From contig URGA01000033.1 of the NCBI GenBank assembly GCA_900547275.1, forward strand, positions 1 to 19,204: a DNA stretch of 19,204 nt, given 5' to 3'. Below, one piece after another: positions 6,149 through 14,223 of the stretch (within the stretch, counting starts at the first letter, position 1; every line of letters starts with the position of its first letter). The position numbers and the translations under genes are program-made. This stretch comes from an uncultured Oscillospiraceae bacterium (GTDB lineage: Bacteria > Bacillota > Clostridia > Oscillospirales > Acutalibacteraceae). The notes under the pieces are model-generated. The model searched no databases and was not told the DNA's origin. It saw only the letters and a list, made by a program, of their open reading frames with translations.

Positions 6149-9100
6149 TGAACAAATTTTCGGATTACTTTGGCGATTATATAGACAGCGAGTGGCTGTC
6201 GCATTTGGCTGACGGAGAGATTACTTCGCTGACCATCAGTCGTAATAAGCGTGAATTGACGGTAGGTTTGCACCTGCCGTCACTGCTGTCCTATGAAGAC
6301 TCGGTTTATTGCTCCCGTTCAATTCAGGAGAAAATGGGTCTTGATAAGGTCAACCTTGATGTGTGCTACGACTCTTCACTTTTTGATGTTTCTTTTCTGC
6401 CGTCAATTATTTCAAAAGTTAAAAATAATAATGCGGCGGTCAACGGCTTTTTTAAGGACGCTGAGCCAAGCCTTGAGGGTTCTGTCCTGAAAATCGGGCT
6501 GAAATACGGCGGTGCAGACGTTCTTACAGCAAAGAGGGCCGGAGAGATGATTTCCGCGGAAATTCAAAAATTGTTCGGCATTGATCTCAGTGTTGAATTC
6601 TGCGAACTGCAAAACTACGATATTGAAAAAGCCGTTAAGCAGGCGGTTGAACAGAAGAAACAGCAGGAAGAGCAGAAGAAAGCCGAAGAAGAAAAGAATG
6701 TTGAACACAGATTACTGGGCGATTTCCCGATTTACGAGGACACTGTTCATCTTATCTACGGCAAAACAATTCGTGAAAAGCCGAAAAAAATGGAGGATAT
6801 CAATACTGACGACGGTATAATTACCGTTTGGGGCGATGTCCTAAACAGCGAAGCCCGCGAAACAAGGCGCGGCGACAATAAAATTTTCACCTTCGATATT
6901 TCTGACTATACTTCTTCTGTTACGGTAAAAATGTTTGACAGCAAGAATATGGTTGATTCAATTATTAAAAAGCTGGAGAACGCTTCAACTGTTCTTGTCA
7001 GCGGAGCTTATCAGCTTGATAAATTCACAAACGAATTTGTGCTCAGACCAAACAGTATCGCAACGGTGCTTAAGGCTGAAAAAGAGGACAAGGCTCCTGA
7101 AAAGAGAGTTGAACTTCATCTTCATACTTCCTTGTCTGAAATGGACGGTATTTCTTCTCCCACAGCGCTTGTTAAGCGCGCCGCAAAATGGGGTCATAAG
7201 GCGATAGCCATTACCGACCACGGCGTTGTTCAGGCTCTGCCCGAGGCGTCAAAAGCCGCCAAAAGCTGCGGAATTAAGCTTCTCTGCGGCATGGAGGGAT
7301 ATTTGGTAGACGATGAGAAATATTCCGACTTTATGGACATGAAACTCAGAGATTTTCGCCGTTATCACATTATTTTTCTTATTCAGAACGATGTGGGCAG
7401 GAAAAATCTTTATAAGCATATATCACAGAGCAATATTACATATTTCAAATCACGTCCGCTGATACCTAAATCAGCGCTTAAGAAAAGCCGCGAAGGCATA
7501 ATTATCGGCTCTGCCTGCGAGCAGGGCGAAGTTTACCAGGCTATTCTTGAGGGAAAAAGCGACGATGAACTTCTCGAGATTGCATCCTTTTATGATTATC
7601 TCGAGATTCAGCCCAACGGCAACAATGCGTTTATGATTCGCTCGGAAAGGGATATTCATGCTAATATCAATTCTGACGAGGACCTTTATGACATAAACAG
7701 AAAGATAATTTCTCTTGCAGATCGTCTCGGAAAACTGACGGTTGCCACAGGCGACGTTCATTTCCTTGATAAGCACGACTCAAAGTTCCGCGCAATTATT
7801 ATGGCAAGCAAGGGCTTTGAGGACGCTGATATGCAGGCGCCCCTGTATTTCAAAACAACTGACGAAATGCTGGAGGATTTCGCATATCTCGGTGATAGGG
7901 CAAAGGAAGTCGTTGTTGACAATCCGAATAAGATTGCCGATATGATAGAGGATGTGCTTCCTATTCCTCCGGGAACGTATCAGCCCCGAATTGAAGGCGC
8001 TGATGATGAATTGACAGAAATATGTTGGAAGACTGCAAAGGAAAAGTACGGCGATCCTGTACCGGAGTACGTTGCCTCCCGACTTCAGCGTGAGCTTGAC
8101 AGTATTATTAAGCACGGTTTCGGCGTTCTTTATGTTATCGCAAAGCGACTTGTTAAGAATTCCGAGGAACACGGCTATCTTGTAGGCTCCCGTGGTTCGG
8201 TTGGTTCATCCTTTGTTGCCCATATGGCGGGTATTTCAGAGGTTAACCCGCTGGCGCCGCATTATGTTTGCCCCAAGTGCAAATACAGCGAGTTTATTCA
8301 GGACGGTTCTTACGGCTCAGGTTTTGACCTTCCACCGAAAAACTGCCCCCACTGCGGCGAACCAATGAACCGAGACGGCCACGAAATACCATTTGAAACA
8401 TTTCTTGGTTTTGACGGCGACAAGGAGCCTGATATCGACCTTAACTTCAGCGGTGATTTCCAGTCTCAGAGCCACCGCTTTACTGAAGAACTTTTCGGAA
8501 AATCCCACGTTTTCAAGGCGGGAACAATGTCTACCGTTGCTGAAAAGACGGCTTACGGTTACGTTGTCAAGTATCTTGAAGAGCGCAACCTGCTCAACGT
8601 TACTCCGAAAGCGGAGATAGAAAGACTGAAAGTGGGTTGTACGGGAATTAAGCGCACAACCGGTCAGCACCCCGGCGGCATGGTAGTTGTTCCCGACGAA
8701 TACGACGTTGAGGACTTTACACCAATTCAGTATCCCTCCAATGATAAAACAAAAGGAACATATACCACCCACTTCGACTTTAAGAATGCTCTTCATGACA
8801 CGCTTCTTAAGCTTGACGAACTTGGCCACGATGTTCCTACGCTTTATAAATTCCTTGAGGACGCAACTGGTATACCCGTTATGGACGTTGACCTTTGCGA
8901 CCCCAAACTTTACCAGATGATTGTTTCCACCGAGCCTATCGGTGTTTCACCGGAGGATATTGACTGCCCCACATCTACTCTTTCAATTCCTGAGATGGGT
9001 ACGCCCTTTGTTTTGGGAATGCTTATGGAGGCGCAGCCGAAAACTTTCTCCGACCTGCTCCAGATATCGGGTCTGTCCCACGGAACAGACGTATGGCTGG

Positions 9101-9906
9101 GCAACGCTCAGGAACTGATACATAACGGTATCTGCACCATTTCAGACGTTATTGGATGCCGTGACGGCATTATGACTTATCTGCTTCATAAAGCCGAGCA
9201 TTACGAGCAGGAGACAGGAAAACCGTCTCCGCTGTCAAAAAAAGACTGCTTCAAAATTATGGAGTATACCCGAAAGGGTAAAGCGCCTAAGGAACTTCCG
9301 CCCTATGAGGACGCAATGAAGGAAATCGGCGTTGAGCAGTGGTATATCGACAGCTGCTATAAAATCAAATACATGTTCCCGAAAGCTCACGCCGCAGCTT
9401 ATGTTATCGCCGCGCTGAGGCTCGGCTGGTACAAGATATATTATCCTCTTCAGTATTACAGCGCATACTTTACCGTTCGAGGCGGCGACCTTGACGCGGT
9501 GGCGGCGGTAAAAGGAAAGGCCGCTGTTAAAGCGCGAATGGAAGAGATAAAGCGCAAGGGCAACGAAGCCTCTGCCAAAGAAAATGATACATACGGCATT
9601 TTGCAGATAGTAATTGAAATGCTGGCAAGAGGTTTTGAATTCCTGCCGGTTGATATTTACAAATCTGACTGGCGTGTTTATAACATTGAGGACGGTAAAA
9701 TTCGTCTGCCTTTCAGCGCCATTGCCGGCGTAGGCGAAAACGCCGCAAAGGCCCTTGCAAATGCAAAGAACGACGGAATGGGAGAATTTATTTCCTGCGA
9801 CGATCTTATGGCGCGAAGCGGAGTAGGCTCTGCCGTTGTTGAGGCTCTCCGAGAGGCGGGCGCTTTAGGCGATCTGCCGGAGTCCAACCAGATTTCACTG
9901 TTTTAA
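6148..9906 (+). CDS. polC: DNA polymerase III alpha subunit, PolC type, lacking the 3'-5' exonuclease domain
   Basis: Replicative DNA polymerase of low-GC Gram-positives. Domains in order: N-terminal domain (about 1-160), a charged KKQQEEQKKAEEEK linker (170-183), an OB fold (about 220-310), the PHP domain (about 320-540), the polymerase core, and the C-terminal clamp-binding tail. A zinc finger (C708, C711, C733, C736) and catalytic D762, D764 and D890 (in PDIDLNF and LKLDELGHD) are intact. The protein ends in QISLF, a beta-clamp-binding motif. It has 1252 residues against about 1440 for B. subtilis PolC. The shortfall is one block: the DnaQ-like exonuclease that normally interrupts PHP after GLE..LVDD. 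Here residues 389-404 link the two PHP halves directly, with no DxE exonuclease motif. Nine PHP metal ligands are kept: H324, H326, D333, H358, E383, H407, C457, D536, H538. The start overlaps the ispG stop and the ribosome binding site is weak, so translation is probably coupled. Confidence 0.96.
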   Translation: MNKFSDYFGDYIDSEWLSHLADGEITSLTISRNKRELTVGLHLPSLLSYEDSVYCSRSIQEKMGLDKVNLDVCYDSSLFDVSFLPSIISKVKNNNAAVNGFFKDAEPSLEGSVLKIGLKYGGADVLTAKRAGEMISAEIQKLFGIDLSVEFCELQNYDIEKAVKQAVEQKKQQEEQKKAEEEKNVEHRLLGDFPIYEDTVHLIYGKTIREKPKKMEDINTDDGIITVWGDVLNSEARETRRGDNKIFTFDISDYTSSVTVKMFDSKNMVDSIIKKLENASTVLVSGAYQLDKFTNEFVLRPNSIATVLKAEKEDKAPEKRVELHLHTSLSEMDGISSPTALVKRAAKWGHKAIAITDHGVVQALPEASKAAKSCGIKLLCGMEGYLVDDEKYSDFMDMKLRDFRRYHIIFLIQNDVGRKNLYKHISQSNITYFKSRPLIPKSALKKSREGIIIGSACEQGEVYQAILEGKSDDELLEIASFYDYLEIQPNGNNAFMIRSERDIHANINSDEDLYDINRKIISLADRLGKLTVATGDVHFLDKHDSKFRAIIMASKGFEDADMQAPLYFKTTDEMLEDFAYLGDRAKEVVVDNPNKIADMIEDVLPIPPGTYQPRIEGADDELTEICWKTAKEKYGDPVPEYVASRLQRELDSIIKHGFGVLYVIAKRLVKNSEEHGYLVGSRGSVGSSFVAHMAGISEVNPLAPHYVCPKCKYSEFIQDGSYGSGFDLPPKNCPHCGEPMNRDGHEIPFETFLGFDGDKEPDIDLNFSGDFQSQSHRFTEELFGKSHVFKAGTMSTVAEKTAYGYVVKYLEERNLLNVTPKAEIERLKVGCTGIKRTTGQHPGGMVVVPDEYDVEDFTPIQYPSNDKTKGTYTTHFDFKNALHDTLLKLDELGHDVPTLYKFLEDATGIPVMDVDLCDPKLYQMIVSTEPIGVSPEDIDCPTSTLSIPEMGTPFVLGMLMEAQPKTFSDLLQISGLSHGTDVWLGNAQELIHNGICTISDVIGCRDGIMTYLLHKAEHYEQETGKPSPLSKKDCFKIMEYTRKGKAPKELPPYEDAMKEIGVEQWYIDSCYKIKYMFPKAHAAAYVIAALRLGWYKIYYPLQYYSAYFTVRGGDLDAVAAVKGKAAVKARMEEIKRKGNEASAKENDTYGILQIVIEMLARGFEFLPVDIYKSDWRVYNIEDGKIRLPFSAIAGVGENAAKALANAKNDGMGEFISCDDLMARSGVGSAVVEALREAGALGDLPESNQISLF

Positions 9907-9917
9907 TCAAAAAAAGA

Positions 9918-9946
9918 TTGACATATGCGGTTTATCGTGGTAGCAT
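9918..9946 (+). promoter_or_regulatory. Sigma-A-type promoter of the histidine genes
   Basis: A perfect -35 TTGACA at 9918-9923 is followed after 17 bases by TAGCAT at 9941-9946 (four of six matches to TATAAT). A TGG immediately before it makes an extended -10. Transcription would start near 9953, giving a leader of about 40 bases. That is too short for a T-box or peptide-type attenuator. This is the largest intergenic gap in the window (9907-9992). Confidence 0.75.
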
Positions 9947-9966
9947 ATTACCACATTAGCATACTA
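9937..9966 (+). promoter_or_regulatory. Candidate operator over the his promoter: palindrome plus tandem repeat
   Basis: GTGGTA at 9937-9942 and TACCAC at 9949-9954 form a perfect inverted repeat with a 6-base centre, covering the -10 and probable start site. Overlapping it, TAGCATATTA (9941-9950) recurs as TAGCATACTA (9957-9966), 16 bases downstream, nine of ten bases equal. A repressor bound here would block RNA polymerase. Histidine genes of many Firmicutes are thought to be controlled by a TrpR-family repressor (HisR/YerC); assigning this site to it is a guess. There is no U-tract, so it is not a terminator. Confidence 0.55.
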
Positions 9967-9978
9967 AAGTGAAATCGT

Positions 9979-9984
9979 AAGGAG
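9979..9984 (+). promoter_or_regulatory. Ribosome binding site of the hisZ-hisG fusion gene
   Basis: AAGGAG, 8 bases before the ATG at 9993. It is one of the strongest sites in the window, as expected for the first gene behind a promoter. Confidence 0.8.
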
Positions 9985-9992
9985 TACTATAT

Positions 9993-11603
9993 ATGAAAAG
10001 ATATGCAAAAGTTACGCCGGAGGGCAGCCGCGATCTTCTTTTTGAGGAATGCGACGACAGGCGCAAAGTTGAAACTATTCTTTCGGATTTATACGAGGAA
10101 AGCAATTACCGCAAGGTGATTACTCCTACTTTGGAGTTTTTTGATGTTTTCCGCAGCGGCGACGTTGGTCTTGATGCTGACGAAATGTATAAACTTACCG
10201 ACAATCAGGGCAGAACTACTGTTCTTCGCCCAGATAACACGATGCCTATTGCAAGAATGGTTGCAACGCGCCTTTCCGAAGACGCTTTTCCCGTAAGACT
10301 TTATTACAGCCAGAATGTGTTTGTCCGCAACAAGGAACTGGCGGGCAGAACAGATGAGATTGCCCAGAGCGGTATCGAGTTTATCGGCGACGGCACTATG
10401 GAAGCCGACCTTGAAGTAATTACTATGGCGTGCGAGGCGATGAAGCGTGTTGTTCCGTCATTCAAAATAGAACTTGGTCATGCAGGCTATTTCGGCGCAG
10501 TTATGAATAAGCTGAACGTAAAGCCTTCAGTTAAAACAGAAATCTGCCATCTTATTGAAAACAAGAATTTTGCCGCTCTCGGCGACCTTCTTGACGAACT
10601 GGATGAATGCCGAGAGACAGAGGTGTTAAGACGCCTTCCCAGACTGTTCGGCGGCGAAGAAGTACTTGACGAAGCCCGTTCTCTTTATTCGGATACGCAG
10701 TCAGACGCTTCTCTTGATTACCTCAAAGAACTTTATGAAAAGCTCTGCAGTGAGGGATTGTCAGATTACATTCTTATTGACTTGGGAATTGTCAACCGCT
10801 CAAATTATTATACAGGCGTTATATTCAGAGGCTATGCTCAGGGCAGCGGCGTTATCCTTCTTTCAGGCGGACGTTATGACCGTTTGTTGGGCGAATTCGG
10901 AACAGACAAGCCGGCTATTGGTTTTGCTGTTGACGTTACCGCTCTTTGCGATGTTCTCTCTGAGAAAATCAATATTGACAGACCGCTGAGAATTGCTCTT
11001 ACCAAGGGAAGGCTTGAAAAGTCGTCTGTTCAGATGTTTAAGACAATGGGTCTTGATACAAGCGAAATAGAAAATAAAGGCAGACGGCTTATTCTTCCCG
11101 TTGATAAGTATGAAGCTGTTTTGTCAAAGGCTCCTGACGTTATTACTTACGTTGAGCACGGTGTGTGTGATATTGGCATTGTGGGCAAGGACACTATCGT
11201 TGAGCACGGCTCTTCGTTTTATGAAGTGCTCGACCTTAATATCGGCAAGTGCTGTTTTGCTCTCGCCGCCAAGAAGGGAACAGATTTCTTCAGCGGTTAC
11301 AGACGTAAAACGGTAGCCAGCAAGTATCCTCACGTTGCCAAGGAATTTTTCAAGTCTAAGGGAATGGACGTTGATGTTATCAAAATCGAGGGCAGTGTTG
11401 AGCTTGCTCCTCTGCTTGGTCTTGCAGACGGTATAGTCGATATTGTTGAAACCGGTTCAACCCTGCGTGAAAACGGCCTTGAAGTAGTAGAAAAGATTAT
11501 GCCTATTTCCGCAAGGGTTATCGTCAATATGGCGTCTATGAAACTGCGCAAAGAAGAGATAGAAACATTCCTTAATGATATTGAACTGGCAAGTCAGGTT
11601 TGA
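9993..11603 (+). CDS. hisZG: HisZ-HisG fusion: ATP phosphoribosyltransferase regulatory plus catalytic subunits
   Basis: Catalyses the first step of histidine synthesis, ATP + PRPP to phosphoribosyl-ATP, in the cytoplasm. Residues 1-325 are HisZ, a histidyl-tRNA-synthetase-like regulatory subunit. They include the motif-2-like VLRPDNTMPIARMVATRL, YYSQNVFVRNKE, QSGIEFIG and the histidine-binding SGGRYDRLLGEFG region. No anticodon-binding domain follows. Residues 332-536 are the short-form HisG, starting RIALTKGRLEKS, with YVEHGVCDIGIVGKD and the PRPP loop IVETGSTLRENGL. The join is NIDRPLRIALTKGR with no stop between. Short HisG lacks its own regulatory domain and works in a HisZ4-HisG4 complex, so the fusion fixes 1:1 stoichiometry. 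AAGGAG lies 8 bases before the ATG. As first gene of the his cluster it would be the point of histidine feedback control. An internal frameshift joining two genes is unlikely, as both domains are intact and in frame. Confidence 0.93.
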   Translation: MKRYAKVTPEGSRDLLFEECDDRRKVETILSDLYEESNYRKVITPTLEFFDVFRSGDVGLDADEMYKLTDNQGRTTVLRPDNTMPIARMVATRLSEDAFPVRLYYSQNVFVRNKELAGRTDEIAQSGIEFIGDGTMEADLEVITMACEAMKRVVPSFKIELGHAGYFGAVMNKLNVKPSVKTEICHLIENKNFAALGDLLDELDECRETEVLRRLPRLFGGEEVLDEARSLYSDTQSDASLDYLKELYEKLCSEGLSDYILIDLGIVNRSNYYTGVIFRGYAQGSGVILLSGGRYDRLLGEFGTDKPAIGFAVDVTALCDVLSEKINIDRPLRIALTKGRLEKSSVQMFKTMGLDTSEIENKGRRLILPVDKYEAVLSKAPDVITYVEHGVCDIGIVGKDTIVEHGSSFYEVLDLNIGKCCFALAAKKGTDFFSGYRRKTVASKYPHVAKEFFKSKGMDVDVIKIEGSVELAPLLGLADGIVDIVETGSTLRENGLEVVEKIMPISARVIVNMASMKLRKEEIETFLNDIELASQV

Positions 11604-11626
11604 GCCAGACTGAAAGGACGGTAAAA

Positions 11627-12910
11627 ATGAAGATAACAAAAGCAAACGGTATTGCCGAATATGCTACTATGGCACAGCTTAAAAAGCGCGCCGGCGAGAC
11701 TGATAAAAAAATAGTTGACGCCGTAACAACGATTATTAACGGCGTTAAGGAGCACGGCGACGAGGCGGTGCGCGAGTACACCGTTCGTTTTGACGGCTCA
11801 GTTCCGAGAAAAACGGTTTTTGAAAAAGAAGAGATTGAGGCTTATCTTGATAAAGCAGACGATAATTTCCGTTCTGCTATTATGAAAGCCAAGGAAAATA
11901 TATATGATTTCCATATTCGCCAGTCTCAGCAGAGCTGGATGACTACAAAGAAAAGCGGCGTAATCATGGGTCAGAGGATCAGAGGTCTGAAACGCGTTGG
12001 AATTTATGTTCCCGGAGGCACTGCGGCTTATCCCTCTTCTGTTCTTATGAACGCTGTTCCTGCAAAGATTGCGGGAGTTGAAGAGATAGTAATGGTAACT
12101 CCTCCCGGTAAAGACGGAAATCCTAATCCCGATATTATGGCGGCTGCGGCTGCGGCAGGCGTTGATAAGGTATTCCTTGTAGGCGGCGCTCAGGCTGTTG
12201 CGGCTCTTGCTTACGGTACGGAGAAAATCCCGAAGGTAGACAAGATTGTAGGACCCGGAAATATTTTCGTTGCCACTGCTAAGAAATTGCTTTACGGCGT
12301 TGTTGATATAGACATGGTCGCAGGCCCCAGCGAAATCCTTATTGTTGCTGATACTACTGCGGACGCGTCATTCCTTGCGGCGGACCTTATGAGCCAGGCG
12401 GAGCACGATGTTATGGCTTCTGCAATTTTGCTTACAACTTCCGAATCCCTTGCAAGAAATACTCTTAAGGAAATTGAACGCCAGATTAAGACCCTTGAAC
12501 GCCAGGAGATTATCCGTAAATCCCTTGACGATTACGGCGAGATAATTGTTTGTGAAAATCTTAAACAGGCTATCGATTTCGCAAATGAGCTTGCCCCTGA
12601 GCATCTTGAACTTTGTGTTGCGGAGCCGCTTAAATATGTCGGCATGATCGACAACGCAGGCTCTGTTTTCCTGGGCAACTGGTCTCCCGAACCTCTGGGC
12701 GATTATTACGCAGGACCTAACCACGTTTTACCTACCAGCGGAACAGCGCGCTTCTTCTCGCCGCTGTCTGTTGACAGTTTTGTTAAGAAGTCGTCGTTCA
12801 TCTATTACACCGCTGACGAATTGAAAAAAGCAAAGGACGATATTGTTCTGCTTGCGGATACAGAGGGACTTACCGCCCACGCCAACGCGGTGAAGGTGCG
12901 CTTTGAATAA
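11627..12910 (+). CDS. hisD: Histidinol dehydrogenase
   Basis: Oxidises L-histidinol to L-histidine in two NAD-dependent steps, the last steps of the pathway, with zinc. It has 427 residues from the ATG at 11627, chosen for AAAGGA 8 bases upstream. The frame is open to a TTG at 11600 that overlaps the hisZG stop but adds nine residues unlike the family. Catalytic and zinc residues align with the E. coli enzyme: Q257 and H260 in SQAEHD, E325/H326 in APEHLE, D359 in GDYYAGPNHVLPT, and H418 near the C-terminus. The NAD-binding GGAQAVAALAYGT and DMVAGPSEILI segments are also present. The gap to hisZG is 23 bases and to hisB 22 bases. Confidence 0.97.
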   Translation: MKITKANGIAEYATMAQLKKRAGETDKKIVDAVTTIINGVKEHGDEAVREYTVRFDGSVPRKTVFEKEEIEAYLDKADDNFRSAIMKAKENIYDFHIRQSQQSWMTTKKSGVIMGQRIRGLKRVGIYVPGGTAAYPSSVLMNAVPAKIAGVEEIVMVTPPGKDGNPNPDIMAAAAAAGVDKVFLVGGAQAVAALAYGTEKIPKVDKIVGPGNIFVATAKKLLYGVVDIDMVAGPSEILIVADTTADASFLAADLMSQAEHDVMASAILLTTSESLARNTLKEIERQIKTLERQEIIRKSLDDYGEIIVCENLKQAIDFANELAPEHLELCVAEPLKYVGMIDNAGSVFLGNWSPEPLGDYYAGPNHVLPTSGTARFFSPLSVDSFVKKSSFIYYTADELKKAKDDIVLLADTEGLTAHANAVKVRFE

Positions 12911-12932
12911 GAAACTCGTTTCGGAGGGACAT

Positions 12933-13508
12933 ATGAGAACATCGACAGTTGAGAGAAACACAAAAGAAACACAGATAAAAGCATCGCTGTGTCTTGACGG
13001 CGGCGATGTTGAAATAAAAACAGGCATCGGTTTTTTTGACCATATGCTGACTGCGTTTGCCGTACACGGCGGTTTCGGTCTGAAATTGGAAACCGTAGGC
13101 GATCTTGAGGTGGACACCCACCATACTGCCGAGGACACGGGAATAGTTCTCGGTCAGGCTTTTAAACAGGCGCTGGGTGATTTTTCTTCCATTGCCCGTT
13201 ACGGCAATTTTTCCGTGCCTATGGATGAGAGCCTTGCCGTATGCAGTCTTGATATTTCAAACAGACCTTTTCTTGTTTTCAGAGCTTCGTTTGAAGAAGA
13301 ACGCTGCGGCGATTACGAAACCTGCGTTACAGAAGAATTCTGGCGCGCGTTTGCAATGAACGCCGGAATTACTCTTCACATTTCCGTTCCTTACGGAAGC
13401 AACGCCCACCATGAAATAGAAGCAATATTCAAGGCAGTTGCTCATGCGCTGAAGCAGGCGGTTACAGTTACGGACGGCGGCGTTCTGTCAACAAAAGGGG
13501 TGCTTTAA
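12933..13508 (+). CDS. hisB: Imidazoleglycerol-phosphate dehydratase (HisB, monofunctional)
   Basis: Dehydrates imidazole glycerol phosphate to imidazole acetol phosphate in histidine synthesis, using manganese. It has 191 residues from the ATG at 12933, which follows GGAGGG by 4-5 bases. A TTG at 12903 in the same frame overlaps hisD and has no support. Metal-binding motifs are FDHMLTAFAVHGG (H37, H45), DTHHTAEDTG (H63, H64, E67) and NAHHEIEAIFKAVAHAL (H159, H160, E163, H171). The N-terminal HAD phosphatase found in enterobacterial HisB is absent, so histinol-phosphate phosphatase must be another gene not in this window. Confidence 0.97.
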   Translation: MRTSTVERNTKETQIKASLCLDGGDVEIKTGIGFFDHMLTAFAVHGGFGLKLETVGDLEVDTHHTAEDTGIVLGQAFKQALGDFSSIARYGNFSVPMDESLAVCSLDISNRPFLVFRASFEEERCGDYETCVTEEFWRAFAMNAGITLHISVPYGSNAHHEIEAIFKAVAHALKQAVTVTDGGVLSTKGVL

Positions 13509-13509
13509 A

Positions 13510-14223
13510 ATGATTATATTTCCCGCGATTGATATTATGGACGGTAAGCCGGTGCGCCTTTTCAAAGGCGATTTTTCCACTGCCAGTCAGGTGGCGGATA
13601 CGGTTATTTCAACTGCTCTTGATTTTAAAAAATGCGGCAGTGAATGGGTCCATATGGTTGACCTTGACGGCTCCCGCGAAAAAAAGAGAATTAACCATGA
13701 GTACATCGTTGAAGTAGCCGAAAGTTCAGGCCTTAAGGTTGAAGTCGGCGGCGGCATACGCACTATGAGCGATATTGAATACTATATCGAAAAAGGTATC
13801 TCAAGAGTAATTCTCGGTTCAGTTGCTCTCAGCAATCCAGATCTTGTTAAAGAAGCCGTAGCGGCTTTCGGCGGAAAAATTGCTGTCGGCATAGACGCAA
13901 AAAACGGTATGGTCGCAACAGAGGGCTGGATGAAAGGTTCGTCAACAAACTACATTGACCTTGCAAAAGCGATGGAGAGCGTTGGCGTAAGAACGATTAT
14001 TTATACTGATATAAACCGTGACGGAACGCTGACAGGGCCCGATATTGACGGTCTTGTTAAACTTAACGATGCGGTAAGCTGCGATATTATTGCCAGCGGC
14101 GGAATGAGCTCCATTGATGATCTGCGCGCTCTCAGAAGCAAAGATCTTTATGGCGCAATCTGCGGCAAATCAATTTATCAGCAGAAAATCAACTTGAAGG
14201 AAGCGATTGAAGTATGCAGATAG
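13510..14223 (+). CDS. hisA: ProFAR isomerase (HisA)
   Basis: Isomerises 5'-ProFAR to PRFAR, an Amadori rearrangement in histidine synthesis. It is a 237-residue TIM barrel with the half-barrel repeat of the HisA/HisF family. The general acid/base pair is D8 (in PAIDIMDGK) and D129 (in VGIDAKNG). Phosphate-binding loops VGGGIRTM and ASGGMSS are present. HisA rather than HisF is indicated by the start MIIFPAIDIMDGKPVRL, TDINRDGTLTGPD, and D8 preceded by I. Only one base separates it from hisB; AAGGGG lies 9 bases before the ATG. hisH and hisF, which commonly flank hisA, are absent. Confidence 0.95.
   Translation: MIIFPAIDIMDGKPVRLFKGDFSTASQVADTVISTALDFKKCGSEWVHMVDLDGSREKKRINHEYIVEVAESSGLKVEVGGGIRTMSDIEYYIEKGISRVILGSVALSNPDLVKEAVAAFGGKIAVGIDAKNGMVATEGWMKGSSTNYIDLAKAMESVGVRTIIYTDINRDGTLTGPDIDGLVKLNDAVSCDIIASGGMSSIDDLRALRSKDLYGAICGKSIYQQKINLKEAIEVCR

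Noticed and set aside
7468..7776. Antisense and alternate-frame ORFs of 60-200 codons across the window (for example on the - strand here and at 1408-2016 and 8317-8829)
   Set aside because: They mirror well-conserved genes on the + strand, lack ribosome binding sites and family resemblance, and the Pro-rich stretch in one is only the poly-G run read backwards.
9937..9954. Intrinsic terminator after polC
   Set aside because: The GTGGTA/TACCAC stem is short, AT-containing and not followed by T residues; its position on the -10 fits an operator better.
9907..9992. T-box or his-leader attenuator before the histidine genes
   Set aside because: The whole gap is 86 bases and the predicted leader about 40; there is no room for a T-box fold, no His-codon-rich leader peptide and no terminator stem with U-tract.
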